Below, piece after piece: positions 54,239 through 63,274 of a stretch of DNA of 64,000 nucleotides. The stretch spans positions 124,001 through 188,000 of the forward strand of contig NZ_WNXC01000004.1 of the NCBI RefSeq assembly GCF_014172405.1, written 5' to 3'. The position numbers and the translations under genes were made by a program. The DNA comes from Pedobacter gandavensis. Lineage in GTDB: Bacteria; Bacteroidota; Bacteroidia; Sphingobacteriales; Sphingobacteriaceae. The notes beneath the pieces are model-generated. The model saw only the letters and a list, made by a program, of their open reading frames with translations, did not search any database and was not told the DNA's origin. The stretch's first letter is position 1, and each line of letters begins with the position of its first letter.

Positions 54239-55411
54239 ATGACCAGCAACCTTTCATCCGGGGATAACAAACGATTATCCGATCTCTACGAAAAAATACA
54301 GGATAGAACCCGCTTATTTTTGGGCTATCCGGTTTCTAAAGATTTTGACTATACCGACCTGCTTCCTTTCCTTCAATATCCGATCAATAACCTTGGAGAT
54401 CCTTTCACAGCATCTACCTATGCCGTTGACACCAGAGAAATGGAGCGGGAAGTCATTGAATTTTTTGCAAATCTTTTCCGTGCTCCTACCGACAACTGGT
54501 GGGGATATGTGACTAATGGTGGTTCTGAAGGAAACTTATATGGCCTTTATCTGGCCAGAGAGCTTTACCCAAAAGCAATGGTTTACTATTCTGATGCAAC
54601 ACATTACAGCGTACAGAAGAACCTCTTATTGCTAAACATGCCAAACATTGCCATCCGTTCACAGGAAAATGGCGAAATGGACTATGAAGATTTACACAAT
54701 AGTTTATTGATGAACAGACACCTTCCGGTAGTGATTTTTGCCAATATCGGCACCACGATGACCGAAGCGAAGGATGATGTTAAAAAAATCAAGGGCATCT
54801 TAAGGAACCTGGCCATAAAAAACCATTACATTCATGCTGACGGTGCTTTATCTGGAAGCTATAGTGCTTTTATTGAGCCAAGACCAGCATTCGACTTTGC
54901 TGATGGCGCAGATAGTATGGCCATTAGCGGACATAAATTCCTCGGCTCCCCTATTCCTTGTGGTTTAGTGATTGTCAAGAAAACCAACCGCGATAGGATT
55001 GCGCGTTCCATCGATTATATTGGAAGCGTTGATACCACGATTACAGGTTCCAGAAATGGCCATACCCCATTGTTCCTCTGGTATACCCTAAAAAAATTAG
55101 GTCTGCAAGGCCTAAAAGAAAGAGCATTACACAGCCTTAGTGTGGCCGCCTATGCGGAAGCACAATTGAAAAGCGTAGGAATTGAGGCCTGGAGCAATCC
55201 AAATGCCATAACCGTGGTTTTCCCTGCCCCTTCCAAATGGATCTGTCAGAAGTGGCAACTGGCCTCAGAGAACGGCCTTTCGCACGTCATCTGTATGCCT
55301 AATGTGGATCGAAGTCAAATTGATGATTTGATCGCGGATTTAGTTTCAAATCCCGAAGGCATCAATTACAGTTTCCAACAACAACCTGCCCCTACATTTA
55401 CCCCCCTATAG
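54239..55411 (+). CDS. PLP-dependent histidine decarboxylase-like enzyme (group II)
   Basis: 390 residues, close to the 378-residue PLP histidine decarboxylases of Gram-negative bacteria. YVTNGGSEGNLYGLYLARE binds the cofactor phosphate, ADGALSGSY provides the Asp that pairs with the pyridine, and ISGHKFLGSPIPCG holds the PLP lysine (~233). The family also includes plant-type serine decarboxylases, so histamine or ethanolamine formation are both possible; sequence context favours histidine. Monocistronic, divergent from an Lrp regulator, followed by a strong terminator. No amino acid/amine antiporter lies nearby, unlike typical acid-resistance decarboxylase loci. Confidence 0.85.
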   Translation: MTSNLSSGDNKRLSDLYEKIQDRTRLFLGYPVSKDFDYTDLLPFLQYPINNLGDPFTASTYAVDTREMEREVIEFFANLFRAPTDNWWGYVTNGGSEGNLYGLYLARELYPKAMVYYSDATHYSVQKNLLLLNMPNIAIRSQENGEMDYEDLHNSLLMNRHLPVVIFANIGTTMTEAKDDVKKIKGILRNLAIKNHYIHADGALSGSYSAFIEPRPAFDFADGADSMAISGHKFLGSPIPCGLVIVKKTNRDRIARSIDYIGSVDTTITGSRNGHTPLFLWYTLKKLGLQGLKERALHSLSVAAYAEAQLKSVGIEAWSNPNAITVVFPAPSKWICQKWQLASENGLSHVICMPNVDRSQIDDLIADLVSNPEGINYSFQQQPAPTFTPL

Positions 55412-55416
55412 AAATC

Positions 55417-55453
55417 GGCTGCCCAAAATTTTTGGGCAGCCTTTCATTTTTTT
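55417..55453 (+). terminator. Intrinsic terminator after the decarboxylase gene
   Basis: GGCTGCCCAAAA (55417-55428) pairs with TTTTGGGCAGCC (55430-55441), loop one nominal base, followed by TTTCATTTTTTT. Six bp after the stop codon. Confidence 0.88.
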
Positions 55454-55454
55454 C

Positions 55455-55670
55455 TCCGCAATTTCATAACATTCCCTGATCAGGAAGTAACCGGGTTGTA
55501 GTCGGGAAGTGGTTTGCCTTTCAAAGGGGTACCGAAAGGGTCCAGAAAGAGTCCAGCTAGGAAAGGCCAAAACAATACATTCTGGACTCCTGCTAAACTC
55601 CTGAGCAACCCTTAAGGAAGTATACACTCATCCTGAATAAAACCAGAAGAATTCCAGCCCCATTTACTAA
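55455..55670. repeat. Unexplained intergenic stretch with short tandem words
   Basis: About 215 bp of higher GC than the flanking gaps. On the minus strand three near-repeats follow each other: CTGGACTCTTT, CTGGACCCTTT, CGGTACCCCTTT (period 11-12, about 55529-55562). A 73-codon minus-strand frame (55406-55627) spans it but overlaps the terminator and lacks protein-like composition. It resembles a degraded or dispersed intergenic repeat; identity not known. Confidence 0.35.
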
Positions 55671-55674
55671 GCGC

Positions 55675-55709
55675 AAAAAAAAAGGACGCCTTATCAAAGA
55701 CGCCCTTTT
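55675..55709 (-). terminator. Intrinsic terminator after the HIT gene
   Basis: On the minus strand AAAAGGGCGTC pairs with GGCGTCCTTTT (11 bp, two G-U pairs, loop TTTGATAA), then more T. It lies 34 bp past the HIT stop. Confidence 0.75.
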
Positions 55710-55742
55710 CATTTTGGGTATACACCCTTTTCTTTTTATCTA

Positions 55743-56150
55743 TTAAGCAGTAGTTTCATTCAATGCTGCTTTGATCTTTAATGCGGCTTCCGCCAATTCT
55801 TCTTGTGAAGGCTTCAGTTTTTCTTTGCTAAAGTTCATGTCGTTCACTGCATTCATAGGGATCAGGTGGATGTGTACATGCGGTACTTCCAAGCCGATAA
55901 CGGCTACGCCTACTTTTTTGCAAGGGAACGCTTTCTTTAACCCTGTAGCTACAATCTTAGCGAATAAAGTCAGTCCGAAATAACTTTCTTCCTCCATATC
56001 AAAGATATAATCGATTTCCGCTTTAGGAATGACCAGGACATGGCCCATGGTTAGGGGATTAACATCTAAGAAAGCCAGGAAATCGGCAGTTTCCGCTACG
56101 ATATGTGCAGGGATTTCACCCGCTACTATTTTTGAAAATATACTTGCCAT
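55743..56150 (-). CDS. HIT-family (histidine triad) hydrolase
   Basis: 135 residues, Hint-type HIT protein. The N-terminus IFSKIVAGEIPAHIVAE is characteristic, and the triad is HVHIHLIP (His-x-His-x-His). It hydrolyses purine nucleoside phosphoramidates or related AMP-linked compounds. It follows greA by 20 bp on the minus strand, a frequent arrangement in Bacteroidota. Confidence 0.93.
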   Translation of the reverse strand: MASIFSKIVAGEIPAHIVAETADFLAFLDVNPLTMGHVLVIPKAEIDYIFDMEEESYFGLTLFAKIVATGLKKAFPCKKVGVAVIGLEVPHVHIHLIPMNAVNDMNFSKEKLKPSQEELAEAALKIKAALNETTA

Positions 56151-56170
56151 AGAATTGGGGGGATTAAAAA

Positions 56171-56644
56171 TTATCGGGTAATCTCTAAGATTTCAAATTC
56201 GATCATTCCCGCAGGAACCTGAATTTCAATTTTATCACCTACAGATTTACCAAGTAAACCTTTGGCGATCGGCGATTTAACGGAGATTTTTCCGGTTTTA
56301 AGATCGGCTTCACTTTCTGCTACCAACTGGTAAGACATGGTGGAACCATTCTTTACATTTTTGATCTTTACTATAGATAATGCCAATACTTTAGAAGTAT
56401 CCAGCTTCGATTCATCAATTAATCTGGCGGTAGAAAGTGTAGTTGCCAATTTTGCTATTTTAGCTTCATGCAAACCTTGTGCTTCCTTCGCTGCATCATA
56501 TTCCGCGTTCTCGGAAAGATCACCCTTATCTCTAGCTTCGGCAATTGCCTTAGAGATTTGTTGTCTTCCGGTAGTTTTCATATGATGTAATTCTTCCTTT
56601 AGTCTGTCTAAACCATCTTGGGTATAATAGGTAACCTCTGTCAT
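56171..56644 (-). CDS. greA: Transcription elongation factor GreA
   Basis: 157 residues. N-terminal coiled-coil with YYTQDGLDRLKEELHHMKT and the acidic tip AEARDKGDLSENAEYDAAKE (D and E residues placed in the RNA polymerase channel), then the FKBP-like C-terminal domain ending EIQVPAGMIEFEILEI. GreA stimulates cleavage of backtracked RNA by RNA polymerase. Usual length. Confidence 0.96.
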   Translation of the reverse strand: MTEVTYYTQDGLDRLKEELHHMKTTGRQQISKAIAEARDKGDLSENAEYDAAKEAQGLHEAKIAKLATTLSTARLIDESKLDTSKVLALSIVKIKNVKNGSTMSYQLVAESEADLKTGKISVKSPIAKGLLGKSVGDKIEIQVPAGMIEFEILEITR

Positions 56645-56671
56645 AGCTCAATTTATTTTATGTATTACTAT

Positions 56672-56716
56672 AAAAACAAACAAGACTATATAGGCTGTTA
56701 AGCCTACATAGTCTTG
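56672..56716 (-). terminator. Intrinsic terminator after the 2-hydroxyacid dehydrogenase gene
   Basis: CAAGACTAT-A-TAGGCT (56681-56696) pairs with AGCCTA-C-ATAGTCTTG (56701-56716) with one mismatch. On the minus strand TTTGTTTTT follows. It separates this gene from greA. Confidence 0.88.
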
Positions 56717-56801
56717 CTTCAATAAAAACGAAGATAATGGGGTATATCCACAAAAACAAATTATTTAATTTGATTTTGGGCAGTTTATCTAAAATGTCTG
56801 T

Positions 56802-57731
56802 TTAAATGACAGCAGCTAGCTTATCCGCTAAAACTTCAGATATTTTGCGGTAAGATTCAAAGGTCCAGCCACCAACATGCGGGGTCAGGATCACTTTCCC
56901 CTGGGATTTAAGGTCATTAAACCAGGTTGCATTTTGCAAGGCTGGAAATTTCTCCACTTCGAGTACGTCTAAGCCAGCACCCAGGATTTTCCCCGAATGG
57001 ATTGCTTTTAATACGGCTTCTGTATAGACAATCTCCCCTCTGGCTGTATTGATAAAGAAGATTGGTTTGCGGAAATGGAAGAAGTACTCCTCATCTACCA
57101 TCTGACGTGTTTCGCTGGTCAGGGGAATGTGCAAGCTCAATACATCACTTTGCTTCACGATCTCTTCCATACTCACTTCTTTCGCATAAGCATCGCTAAA
57201 ACCCGTCTTATACTTATCATAAGCGATTACGTTTACTTCAAATCCGGCCAGCTTCTTTGCAAAGCTTTTACCCATAAATCCGTAACCGATGATCCCCACG
57301 GTTTTACCTTTCAGCTCAAAACCACGATTACCTTCTCTGTCCCAGGTGCCGTTGCGGACCTGCTGGTCTGCGTTACGGAAGTTGTTCATCAATGACAACA
57401 GCAAGCCCGTTGCGTGCTCTCCTACTGCATCCATATTCCCTTCCGGCGCATTTAACAGTTCGATGTTACGGCTCCTTGCGAAATCCACATCAATATTGTC
57501 TAATCCTGCACCTGCTCTGGCGATGAATTTTAGATTGGGTGCTGCAGCCATCAACTCTTGATCTATTCTGAATTTCGTTCTCACTGCGATCCCCTGATAG
57601 GCGGCAATTGCTGCCAGTGTTTGCTCACGTGTATATAATGGCTGATCATCCACTTCATATCCTAAAGCGATGGCGCGTTCCTTAAAAACAGGATGCAATT
57701 CATCCACGATTAAAATTCTTCCTTTACTCAT
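56802..57731 (-). CDS. D-isomer 2-hydroxyacid dehydrogenase (phosphoglycerate dehydrogenase-like)
   Basis: About 309 residues from the ATG at 57731 (a TTG at 57746 adds five). The catalytic residues are present in order: Arg in FIARAGAGLDNID/TARGEIVYTEA, Glu in the GLDVLEVEKFP region and His in VILTPHVGGWT. The NAD Rossmann motif is VGIIGYGFMGKS. It lacks the C-terminal ACT domain of long SerA proteins. It may be the 3-phosphoglycerate dehydrogenase of serine synthesis or another 2-ketoacid reductase. It lies 34 bp after rsmA on the same strand. Confidence 0.88.
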   Translation of the reverse strand: MSKGRILIVDELHPVFKERAIALGYEVDDQPLYTREQTLAAIAAYQGIAVRTKFRIDQELMAAAPNLKFIARAGAGLDNIDVDFARSRNIELLNAPEGNMDAVGEHATGLLLSLMNNFRNADQQVRNGTWDREGNRGFELKGKTVGIIGYGFMGKSFAKKLAGFEVNVIAYDKYKTGFSDAYAKEVSMEEIVKQSDVLSLHIPLTSETRQMVDEEYFFHFRKPIFFINTARGEIVYTEAVLKAIHSGKILGAGLDVLEVEKFPALQNATWFNDLKSQGKVILTPHVGGWTFESYRKISEVLADKLAAVI

Positions 57732-57765
57732 ATTGCTGCTGATCAATGATTGTGATTACCTGATA

Positions 57766-58548
57766 TTACTGTGAAAGCTGGGTTAAATGCTGTGTCAGTT
57801 CAATAAACTGGGCTACAGACAATTGCTCAGCACGTTTGTCGAAGAAAATATGGTCATCCATTTTCTCTTTTGGAACTACGCCGGAAAGTGCATTCCTCAA
57901 GGTCTTTCTGCGTTGGTTAAAACCTGCTTTCACGGTACGCCAAAACAGTTTTTCATCACAAGGAAGTGTTTCCACCTCGTTACGACTCAACCTGATTACC
58001 CCAGAATTCACCTTTGGTGGTGGGTTAAACGTTCCCGGTTTCACGGTAAATAAATACTCAATATTATAATACGCCTGAATCAGGACGCTTAAAATTCCGT
58101 AATCTTTAGTTCCTTCTTTAGAAGCGCAACGCTCTGCAACTTCTTTCTGGAACATCCCTACCATTTCAACAACCTGGCCCCTATTCTCCAATATTTTGAA
58201 GAGAATTTGAGAAGAAATGTTGTAAGGGAAATTGCCGATAATGGCATATTTTTCTTTGAAGATTGAGGAAAGGTCCAATGCTAAAAAGTCACCATTGATT
58301 AACCGATCTCCTAACTGAGGATATTTCTCTTTTAGGAAATGATAAGATTCCACGTCGATATCGATCATGAAAGTTTCCAAATCTGCTCTTTCCAACAGAA
58401 GGTCAGAAAGAATACCCATCCCTGGTCCAACTTCCAGTACTTGTTTGTACTGATCCGTATGTACCAGACCGTTTACGATTTTCGCGGCAATCTTTTTATC
58501 CGTTAAAAAATGTTGTCCTAAATGTTTTTTTGCCCTTACCAAACTCAT
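57766..58548 (-). CDS. rsmA: 16S rRNA dimethyladenosine transferase RsmA (KsgA)
   Basis: 260 residues from the ATG at 58548 (the frame continues 90 codons upstream into the pdxA start, with no family match). The N-terminal VRAKKHLGQHFLTDKKIA, the SAM motif EVGPGMGILSDLLL and the catalytic NFPYNISSQI are diagnostic. It dimethylates two adjacent adenosines near the 3' end of 16S rRNA. Divergent from pdxA, an arrangement in which rsmA and pdxA are neighbours as in many bacteria. Confidence 0.95.
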   Translation of the reverse strand: MSLVRAKKHLGQHFLTDKKIAAKIVNGLVHTDQYKQVLEVGPGMGILSDLLLERADLETFMIDIDVESYHFLKEKYPQLGDRLINGDFLALDLSSIFKEKYAIIGNFPYNISSQILFKILENRGQVVEMVGMFQKEVAERCASKEGTKDYGILSVLIQAYYNIEYLFTVKPGTFNPPPKVNSGVIRLSRNEVETLPCDEKLFWRTVKAGFNQRRKTLRNALSGVVPKEKMDDHIFFDKRAEQLSVAQFIELTQHLTQLSQ

Positions 58549-58729
58549 ATATTCTCCTTCTAAAAGCTGCAAAATAAGCAAAGTTTTGCGAGTATCAGAC
58601 CAACAATCCGCTAAAACAGCCTCTACGACCTTAAAAATAAGGATATCATTTTGAGATTTAAATACTAGCGCATGAAAAACCAACCATTTTAAAATGAATT
58701 CTGTAATTTGCGCTAAATTTTTTTGAAGT

Positions 58730-59809
58730 ATGAGCAATAAGATTAAAATTGGAATCAGCATAGGAGATGTGAACGGTATAGGTTTAGAGGTCATCCTTAA
58801 GTCTTTATCGGAAAGCAAGATCCTCGATTACTGTACCCCTATCGTTTATGGACATACCAAGGTTGCTTCCTATCATCGCAAAGCTTTAGGGCTGAGTGAT
58901 TTCAACTTCAATGTGATTACAGAGGCTGCATTGGCCAATCCAAAGAAGGCGAATATGATTAATTGCTGGGAGGAAGATGTGAAAATCGACCTTGGCGTAG
59001 CCAATGAAATTGGTGGAAAATATGCCTTACTTTCTTTAGAGAAAGCAACAGAAGACCTGATCAAAGGAGAAATTGATGCCTTGGTTACTGCCCCAATCAA
59101 CAAACACAACATACAATCAGATACTTTTAAATTCCCGGGGCATACCGAATACCTAATGGAACGCAGTGGCAGCAATGACGTATTGATGCTTTTAATCAGC
59201 GAAGACATTAAGGTAGGTGTCGTAACCGGACATATTCCAATCACTGAAGTTTCCAAAAGCATCACCATTGAAAAAATTGTGAAGAAACTCGTGTTGATGA
59301 ATGAGAGTCTAAAGAAAGATTTCTGGATTGAAAAACCAAAAATCGCCGTAATGGGATTAAATCCTCATGCTGGTGACAATGGATTATTGGGCAGCGAAGA
59401 AGCGGATATTATTATCCCGGCGATTCAGCAAGCTTTCGATAAAGGTATAATTTGTTTTGGTCCTTACCCTGCTGATGGCTTTTTTGGCAAGGGAAGTTAC
59501 AAGCAATTCGACGCGGTGTTGGCCATGTACCATGACCAGGGATTGATCCCTTTTAAAACCATTGCTTTTGGTACCGGAGTGAACTATTCTGCTGGCCTTA
59601 AAATCGTCCGTACCTCGCCAGATCATGGCACAGGATACGACATTGCAGGGAAGAACCTCGCAGATCCGACTTCATTTATAGAAGCCTTATTTGCAGCAAC
59701 TCACATCGTAAGAAACAGAAGAGAACAGGAAGAATTATTGAAAAACCAGCTGAGAAGTGGTGGAAAAATTATAGAAACTGCAGCGGATATAAAAGACGAT
59801 GCAAATTAG
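58730..59809 (+). CDS. pdxA: 4-hydroxythreonine-4-phosphate dehydrogenase
   Basis: 359 residues. GISIGDVNGIGLEV at the start, VTAPINKHNI (substrate-binding), FPGHTEYL (metal His), and near the end HDQGLIPFK and TSPDHGTGYDIAG match PdxA, an NAD enzyme of the DXP-dependent pyridoxal phosphate pathway. Slightly longer than the E. coli enzyme. Divergent from rsmA, with yceD downstream under a separate promoter. Confidence 0.94.
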   Translation: MSNKIKIGISIGDVNGIGLEVILKSLSESKILDYCTPIVYGHTKVASYHRKALGLSDFNFNVITEAALANPKKANMINCWEEDVKIDLGVANEIGGKYALLSLEKATEDLIKGEIDALVTAPINKHNIQSDTFKFPGHTEYLMERSGSNDVLMLLISEDIKVGVVTGHIPITEVSKSITIEKIVKKLVLMNESLKKDFWIEKPKIAVMGLNPHAGDNGLLGSEEADIIIPAIQQAFDKGIICFGPYPADGFFGKGSYKQFDAVLAMYHDQGLIPFKTIAFGTGVNYSAGLKIVRTSPDHGTGYDIAGKNLADPTSFIEALFAATHIVRNRREQEELLKNQLRSGGKIIETAADIKDDAN

Positions 59810-59844
59810 AATGAAAAAACATTTTAATTCTATAAAATAATTCC

Positions 59845-59852
59845 TACATTTG
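59845..59852 (+). promoter_or_regulatory. Promoter -7 element of yceD-rpmF
   Basis: TACATTTG fits TAnnTTTG. The longest open frame of the next gene begins inside this box (TTG at 59850), so the true start must lie further on. Confidence 0.55.
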
Positions 59853-59873
59853 CGGGCTAAAATTTTGTTACAA

Positions 59874-60413
59874 TTGAAACCATTAAAACAATTTTCGATC
59901 CCCTTTACCGGCTTAAAAATCGGCAAGCATCAGTTTGATTTTGAGGTTGATAACAGCTTTTTTGACGCCTTTGAATACTCTTTAGTAAAAAAGGGGGATT
60001 TAAAAGTTGGCATTGAACTGGATAAACAGGAAACAATGCTACTTTTGCATTTCGACATCAAAGGAACGATCGTATTGGATTGTGACAAATGTTTGTCGGA
60101 GTTTAATGCACCAATAGACATACAAGAAAGGCAGATTGTAAAATTTGCTGAAGATGAACTGGAAAGTGATGATTTAGAAATCATTGTCCTGAGTAGAAAA
60201 GAAAGTGAACTAGATGTTGCACTTCCAATTTATGAACTCATCAATGTATCAGTACCGTATATTAAAGTCTGTGAGCAGGATGGCAATGGCCAGAAATGCG
60301 ACCAGGAAATGATTGCAAGACTGGAAAGTTTTTCAATTGATACACAAGAACAACAACAAGAAGAAAACAACGATGATGACCCGCGTTGGGCAGCATTAAA
60401 AAAATTAAAATAA
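59874..60413 (+). CDS. yceD: YceD/DUF177-family protein upstream of rpmF
   Basis: About 179 residues. The TTG at 59874 is chosen as start since the product then begins MKPLKQFSIPFTGLKIGKH; TTG at 59865 is the alternative, and a TTG at 59850 overlaps the promoter. The family signature is the pair of Cys motifs: DCDKC in the centre and C-(8)-C in VCEQDGNGQKCD. YceD is cotranscribed with rpmF in nearly all bacteria and is linked to 23S rRNA or ribosome large-subunit maturation. The acidic C-terminus (NNDDDPRWAALKKLK) is typical. rpmF follows after 18 bp. Confidence 0.88.
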   Translation: MKPLKQFSIPFTGLKIGKHQFDFEVDNSFFDAFEYSLVKKGDLKVGIELDKQETMLLLHFDIKGTIVLDCDKCLSEFNAPIDIQERQIVKFAEDELESDDLEIIVLSRKESELDVALPIYELINVSVPYIKVCEQDGNGQKCDQEMIARLESFSIDTQEQQQEENNDDDPRWAALKKLK

Positions 60414-60431
60414 TAATTAAACAAATCAGCA

Positions 60432-60623
60432 ATGGCACATCCAAAACGCAAGATTTCTAAGAGTAGAAGAGATAAAAGAAGAACTCACTATAAAGCAGTA
60501 GCTCCTTCTTTGGCTACTTGTCAAACCACTGGTGCAATTCACGTACCTCACCATGCATACAACGTTGATGGTAACCTATACTACAACGGTAAATTGGTTA
60601 TTGAAAACACTTCAATAGGTTAA
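60432..60623 (+). CDS. rpmF: 50S ribosomal protein L32
   Basis: 63 residues. [20 protein letters not shown] is the L32 signature, followed by a basic middle and [18 protein letters not shown]. Only one Cys is present, so this is the zinc-free form found widely in Bacteroidota. Translated from the yceD transcript. Confidence 0.97.
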   Translation: MAHPKRKISKSRRDKRRTHYKAVAPSLATCQTTGAIHVPHHAYNVDGNLYYNGKLVIENTSIG

Positions 60624-60724
60624 TTTTCTTGAAAAATAGTTTGTGTTTTAAGTCTCTGAAAGTTTACCTTTAGCGACTGGAAACAAAGGCAATTGTGCCT
60701 TCTAACACAAACTGATTTTTTACT

Positions 60725-61663
60725 ATGAAAATAGGTCTCGATATAATGGGCGGAGACTATGCTCCTAAAGCTAACGTTTTAGGAGCAATAGCTGCCCATC
60801 AATTGTTATCTCCCGGGGAACACATAGTGTTGATTGGAGATACGCAGCAGATTAAGCCCCTTCTCACTGAAAACGGATTCAATCCGGATCACTTTGAATA
60901 TGTTCATACCGAAGAAGTGATTGGTATGGGCGAACATCCCACTAAGGCTATTGTTCAAAAGCCTAATTCCAGCATTGCTGTCGGCTTTTCCTTACTTAAA
61001 GAAGGTAAACTCGATGCTTTTGCTAGCGCCGGTAATTCTGGTGCAATGCTTGTTGGTGCCGTATTTAGTGTTAAAACTATTCCGGGAATCATCAGGCCAT
61101 GTATCACAACAATTCTTCCAAAACTCAGTGGAGGCTTAGGTTTAATGCTTGATGTTGGCGCAAATGCCGACTGTAAGCCTGATACCTTGCTTCAATTTGG
61201 TGCTGTAGGTAGTTTGTATGCCGAGTGTATGTTTGGTATAGAAAAACCTAAGGTTGCCTTATTAAACATTGGTGAAGAAGATGAAAAAGGCAATATGCTT
61301 AGTTTGGCGACTTTCCCTTTAATGAAAGACACCAATCTATTCAACTTTGTGGGTAATGTAGAAGGAAGGGACTTATTCAACGATAAAGCTGACGTCATTG
61401 TATGCGATGGATTTACAGGAAATGTGATGCTGAAACTGGCAGAGTCATTTTATGTATTGACACTAAAAAGAGGATTAAAGGATGAGTTCTTTGACCGCTT
61501 TAACTACGAAAACTACGGCGGAAGCCCGGTTCTAGGTGTCAATGCCCCTGTGGTCATAGGTCATGGCATTTCAAGTCCGACAGCGATCAAAAACATGATT
61601 CTTCAGTCAAGAGACATGATTACTACTGGCTTGGTAGGTAAAATTCAAGCTGCATTTAAATAA
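60725..61663 (+). CDS. plsX: Phosphate acyltransferase PlsX
   Basis: 312 residues. The N-terminal [13 protein letters not shown] is diagnostic, followed by [19 protein letters not shown] and the C-terminal [16 protein letters not shown]. It makes acyl-phosphate from acyl-ACP for membrane phospholipid synthesis. It lies 100 bp after rpmF and directly before fabH, the usual rpmF-plsX-fabH order. Confidence 0.95.
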   Translation: MKIGLDIMGGDYAPKANVLGAIAAHQLLSPGEHIVLIGDTQQIKPLLTENGFNPDHFEYVHTEEVIGMGEHPTKAIVQKPNSSIAVGFSLLKEGKLDAFASAGNSGAMLVGAVFSVKTIPGIIRPCITTILPKLSGGLGLMLDVGANADCKPDTLLQFGAVGSLYAECMFGIEKPKVALLNIGEEDEKGNMLSLATFPLMKDTNLFNFVGNVEGRDLFNDKADVIVCDGFTGNVMLKLAESFYVLTLKRGLKDEFFDRFNYENYGGSPVLGVNAPVVIGHGISSPTAIKNMILQSRDMITTGLVGKIQAAFK

Positions 61664-61674
61664 GAACATTGAAA

Positions 61675-62664
61675 ATGAATAAAATTCACGCTGCGATTAC
61701 GGCTGTTAATGGTTACGTACCAGATTACGTACTGACTAATAAAGAGCTAGAATCCATTGTAGAAACTACGGACGAATGGATTTTATCCAGAACCGGGATC
61801 AAAGAGCGGAGAATATTGAAAGGTGAAGGATTGGGTACTTCAGACATGGCAGTTCATGCGGTGAATGGATTACTTAAAAAACGTGGGATTTCCGCTGAAG
61901 AGATCGAGTTGATCATCTTTTGTACCACGACTCCGGACATGCCTTTCCCTGCTTCAGCAAATATTCTTGCCGACAAGATTGGCGCGAAGAATGCTTGGGG
62001 ATATGACCTGCAGGCTGCCTGTTCAGGATTCATCTTCGGATTATCTACGGGAGCTCAGTTCATCGAATCCGGTAAACATAAAAAAGTATTGGTTGTTGGT
62101 GGCGATAAAATGTCGTCTATCATCAATTACCAGGACCGTACCACCTGCATCATCTTTGGTGATGGTTGTGGCGCTGTTCTTTTAGAGCCAAATGAGGAAG
62201 GAATGGGCATCCAGGACTCTATCCTGAAAAGTGATGGTTCGGGCCGTCAATTCCTACACCAAAAAGCTGGCGGTTCTGCCAGACCGGCAAGCCATGAGAC
62301 TGTGGACAATAATGAGCACGTTGTGCATCAGGAAGGTCAGGCAGTATTCAAATTTGCGGTTACTAATATGGCAGATGTTGCGGCCGAAATCATGGAACGC
62401 AATAACCTGACTTCTGATGATGTGACCTGGTTGGTTCCACATCAAGCCAATAAAAGGATCATCGATGCTACCGCATCAAGAATGGGCCTTGGTACAGAAA
62501 AGGTAATGATCAACATTCAACGTTACGGAAATACCACTAATGGAACGATTCCACTGTGTTTATGGGAATGGGAAAGCCAATTGAAAAAAGGCGATAACAT
62601 CATCCTGGCAGCATTTGGAGGTGGTTTCACCTGGGGTTCTGTGTACTTAAAATGGGCTTATTAA
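61675..62664 (+). CDS. fabH: 3-oxoacyl-ACP synthase III
   Basis: 329 residues from the ATG at 61675 (a TTG two codons upstream is also open). The catalytic Cys is in [11 protein letters not shown] (~115), His in VPHQANKRI (~256) and Asn in the [11 protein letters not shown] region, the Cys-His-Asn triad of KAS III. It starts fatty-acid chains by joining acetyl-CoA to malonyl-ACP. It lies 11 bp after plsX; accB follows with its own 5' region. Confidence 0.95.
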   Translation: MNKIHAAITAVNGYVPDYVLTNKELESIVETTDEWILSRTGIKERRILKGEGLGTSDMAVHAVNGLLKKRGISAEEIELIIFCTTTPDMPFPASANILADKIGAKNAWGYDLQAACSGFIFGLSTGAQFIESGKHKKVLVVGGDKMSSIINYQDRTTCIIFGDGCGAVLLEPNEEGMGIQDSILKSDGSGRQFLHQKAGGSARPASHETVDNNEHVVHQEGQAVFKFAVTNMADVAAEIMERNNLTSDDVTWLVPHQANKRIIDATASRMGLGTEKVMINIQRYGNTTNGTIPLCLWEWESQLKKGDNIILAAFGGGFTWGSVYLKWAY

Positions 62665-62736
62665 ATTTTATAAAATAATTAATCTTAACTTAGATAATTG
62701 TTAAGACATACTGTTTTCTCTAAAAAACACCAAAAA

Positions 62737-63213
62737 ATGGATATCAAACAAATTCAGGAACTTATTAAATTTGTTTCTCGTTCGGGCGTAAATGAAGTCG
62801 CTATTGAGCAGGAAGATTTCAAAATAACGATTAAGACCAATCAAGCTCCTACCTACGTTCAGGCAACGGTACCAGCACAGATTGCTCCAGCAGTGGCTCC
62901 GGCAGCAGCAGCTCCGCAACCAACTACCCCAACAGAAACTAAAGCAACTGTTGCTGCGGAAGATGATTCAAAATATATCACCATTAAATCACCAATGATT
63001 GGTACTTTCTACCGTTCATCTAGTCCGGATAAACCTTCTTTTGTAAATGTAGGTGACGAATTCCCGGTAGGTAAAGTGATCTGTATTATCGAAGCGATGA
63101 AATTGTTCAATGAAATCGAAAGTGAAGTATCTGGTAGAATCGTTAAGGTTTTAGTAGAAAATGCTTCTCCGGTAGAATATGACCAACCGTTATTTTTAGT
63201 TGAACCTATGTAA
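62737..63213 (+). CDS. accB: Biotin carboxyl carrier protein of acetyl-CoA carboxylase
   Basis: 158 residues from the ATG at 62737 (an in-frame extension to 62698 is not family-like). N-terminal [21 protein letters not shown] is the AccB start, then an Ala/Pro/Thr-rich linker (~50-85) and the biotinyl domain with the biotinylated Lys in [10 protein letters not shown] (~121). Carries biotin for the AccC and AccA/AccD subunits. accC follows 61 bp downstream. Confidence 0.95.
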   Translation: MDIKQIQELIKFVSRSGVNEVAIEQEDFKITIKTNQAPTYVQATVPAQIAPAVAPAAAAPQPTTPTETKATVAAEDDSKYITIKSPMIGTFYRSSSPDKPSFVNVGDEFPVGKVICIIEAMKLFNEIESEVSGRIVKVLVENASPVEYDQPLFLVEPM

Positions 63214-63274
63214 TTCCTTTTGGGGATTACTTAATATGCCCAGGGCTTAGTTCTGGGGGGAAAAGAAAAAATAT

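Noticed and set aside
55406..55627. 73-codon minus-strand frame
   Set aside because: Overlaps the terminator after the decarboxylase and consists of repeat-like DNA; no credible start context.
58549..58818. 90-residue N-terminal extension of RsmA
   Set aside because: Covers the divergent promoter and the pdxA start and is not family-like; the ATG at 58548 gives the standard N-terminus.
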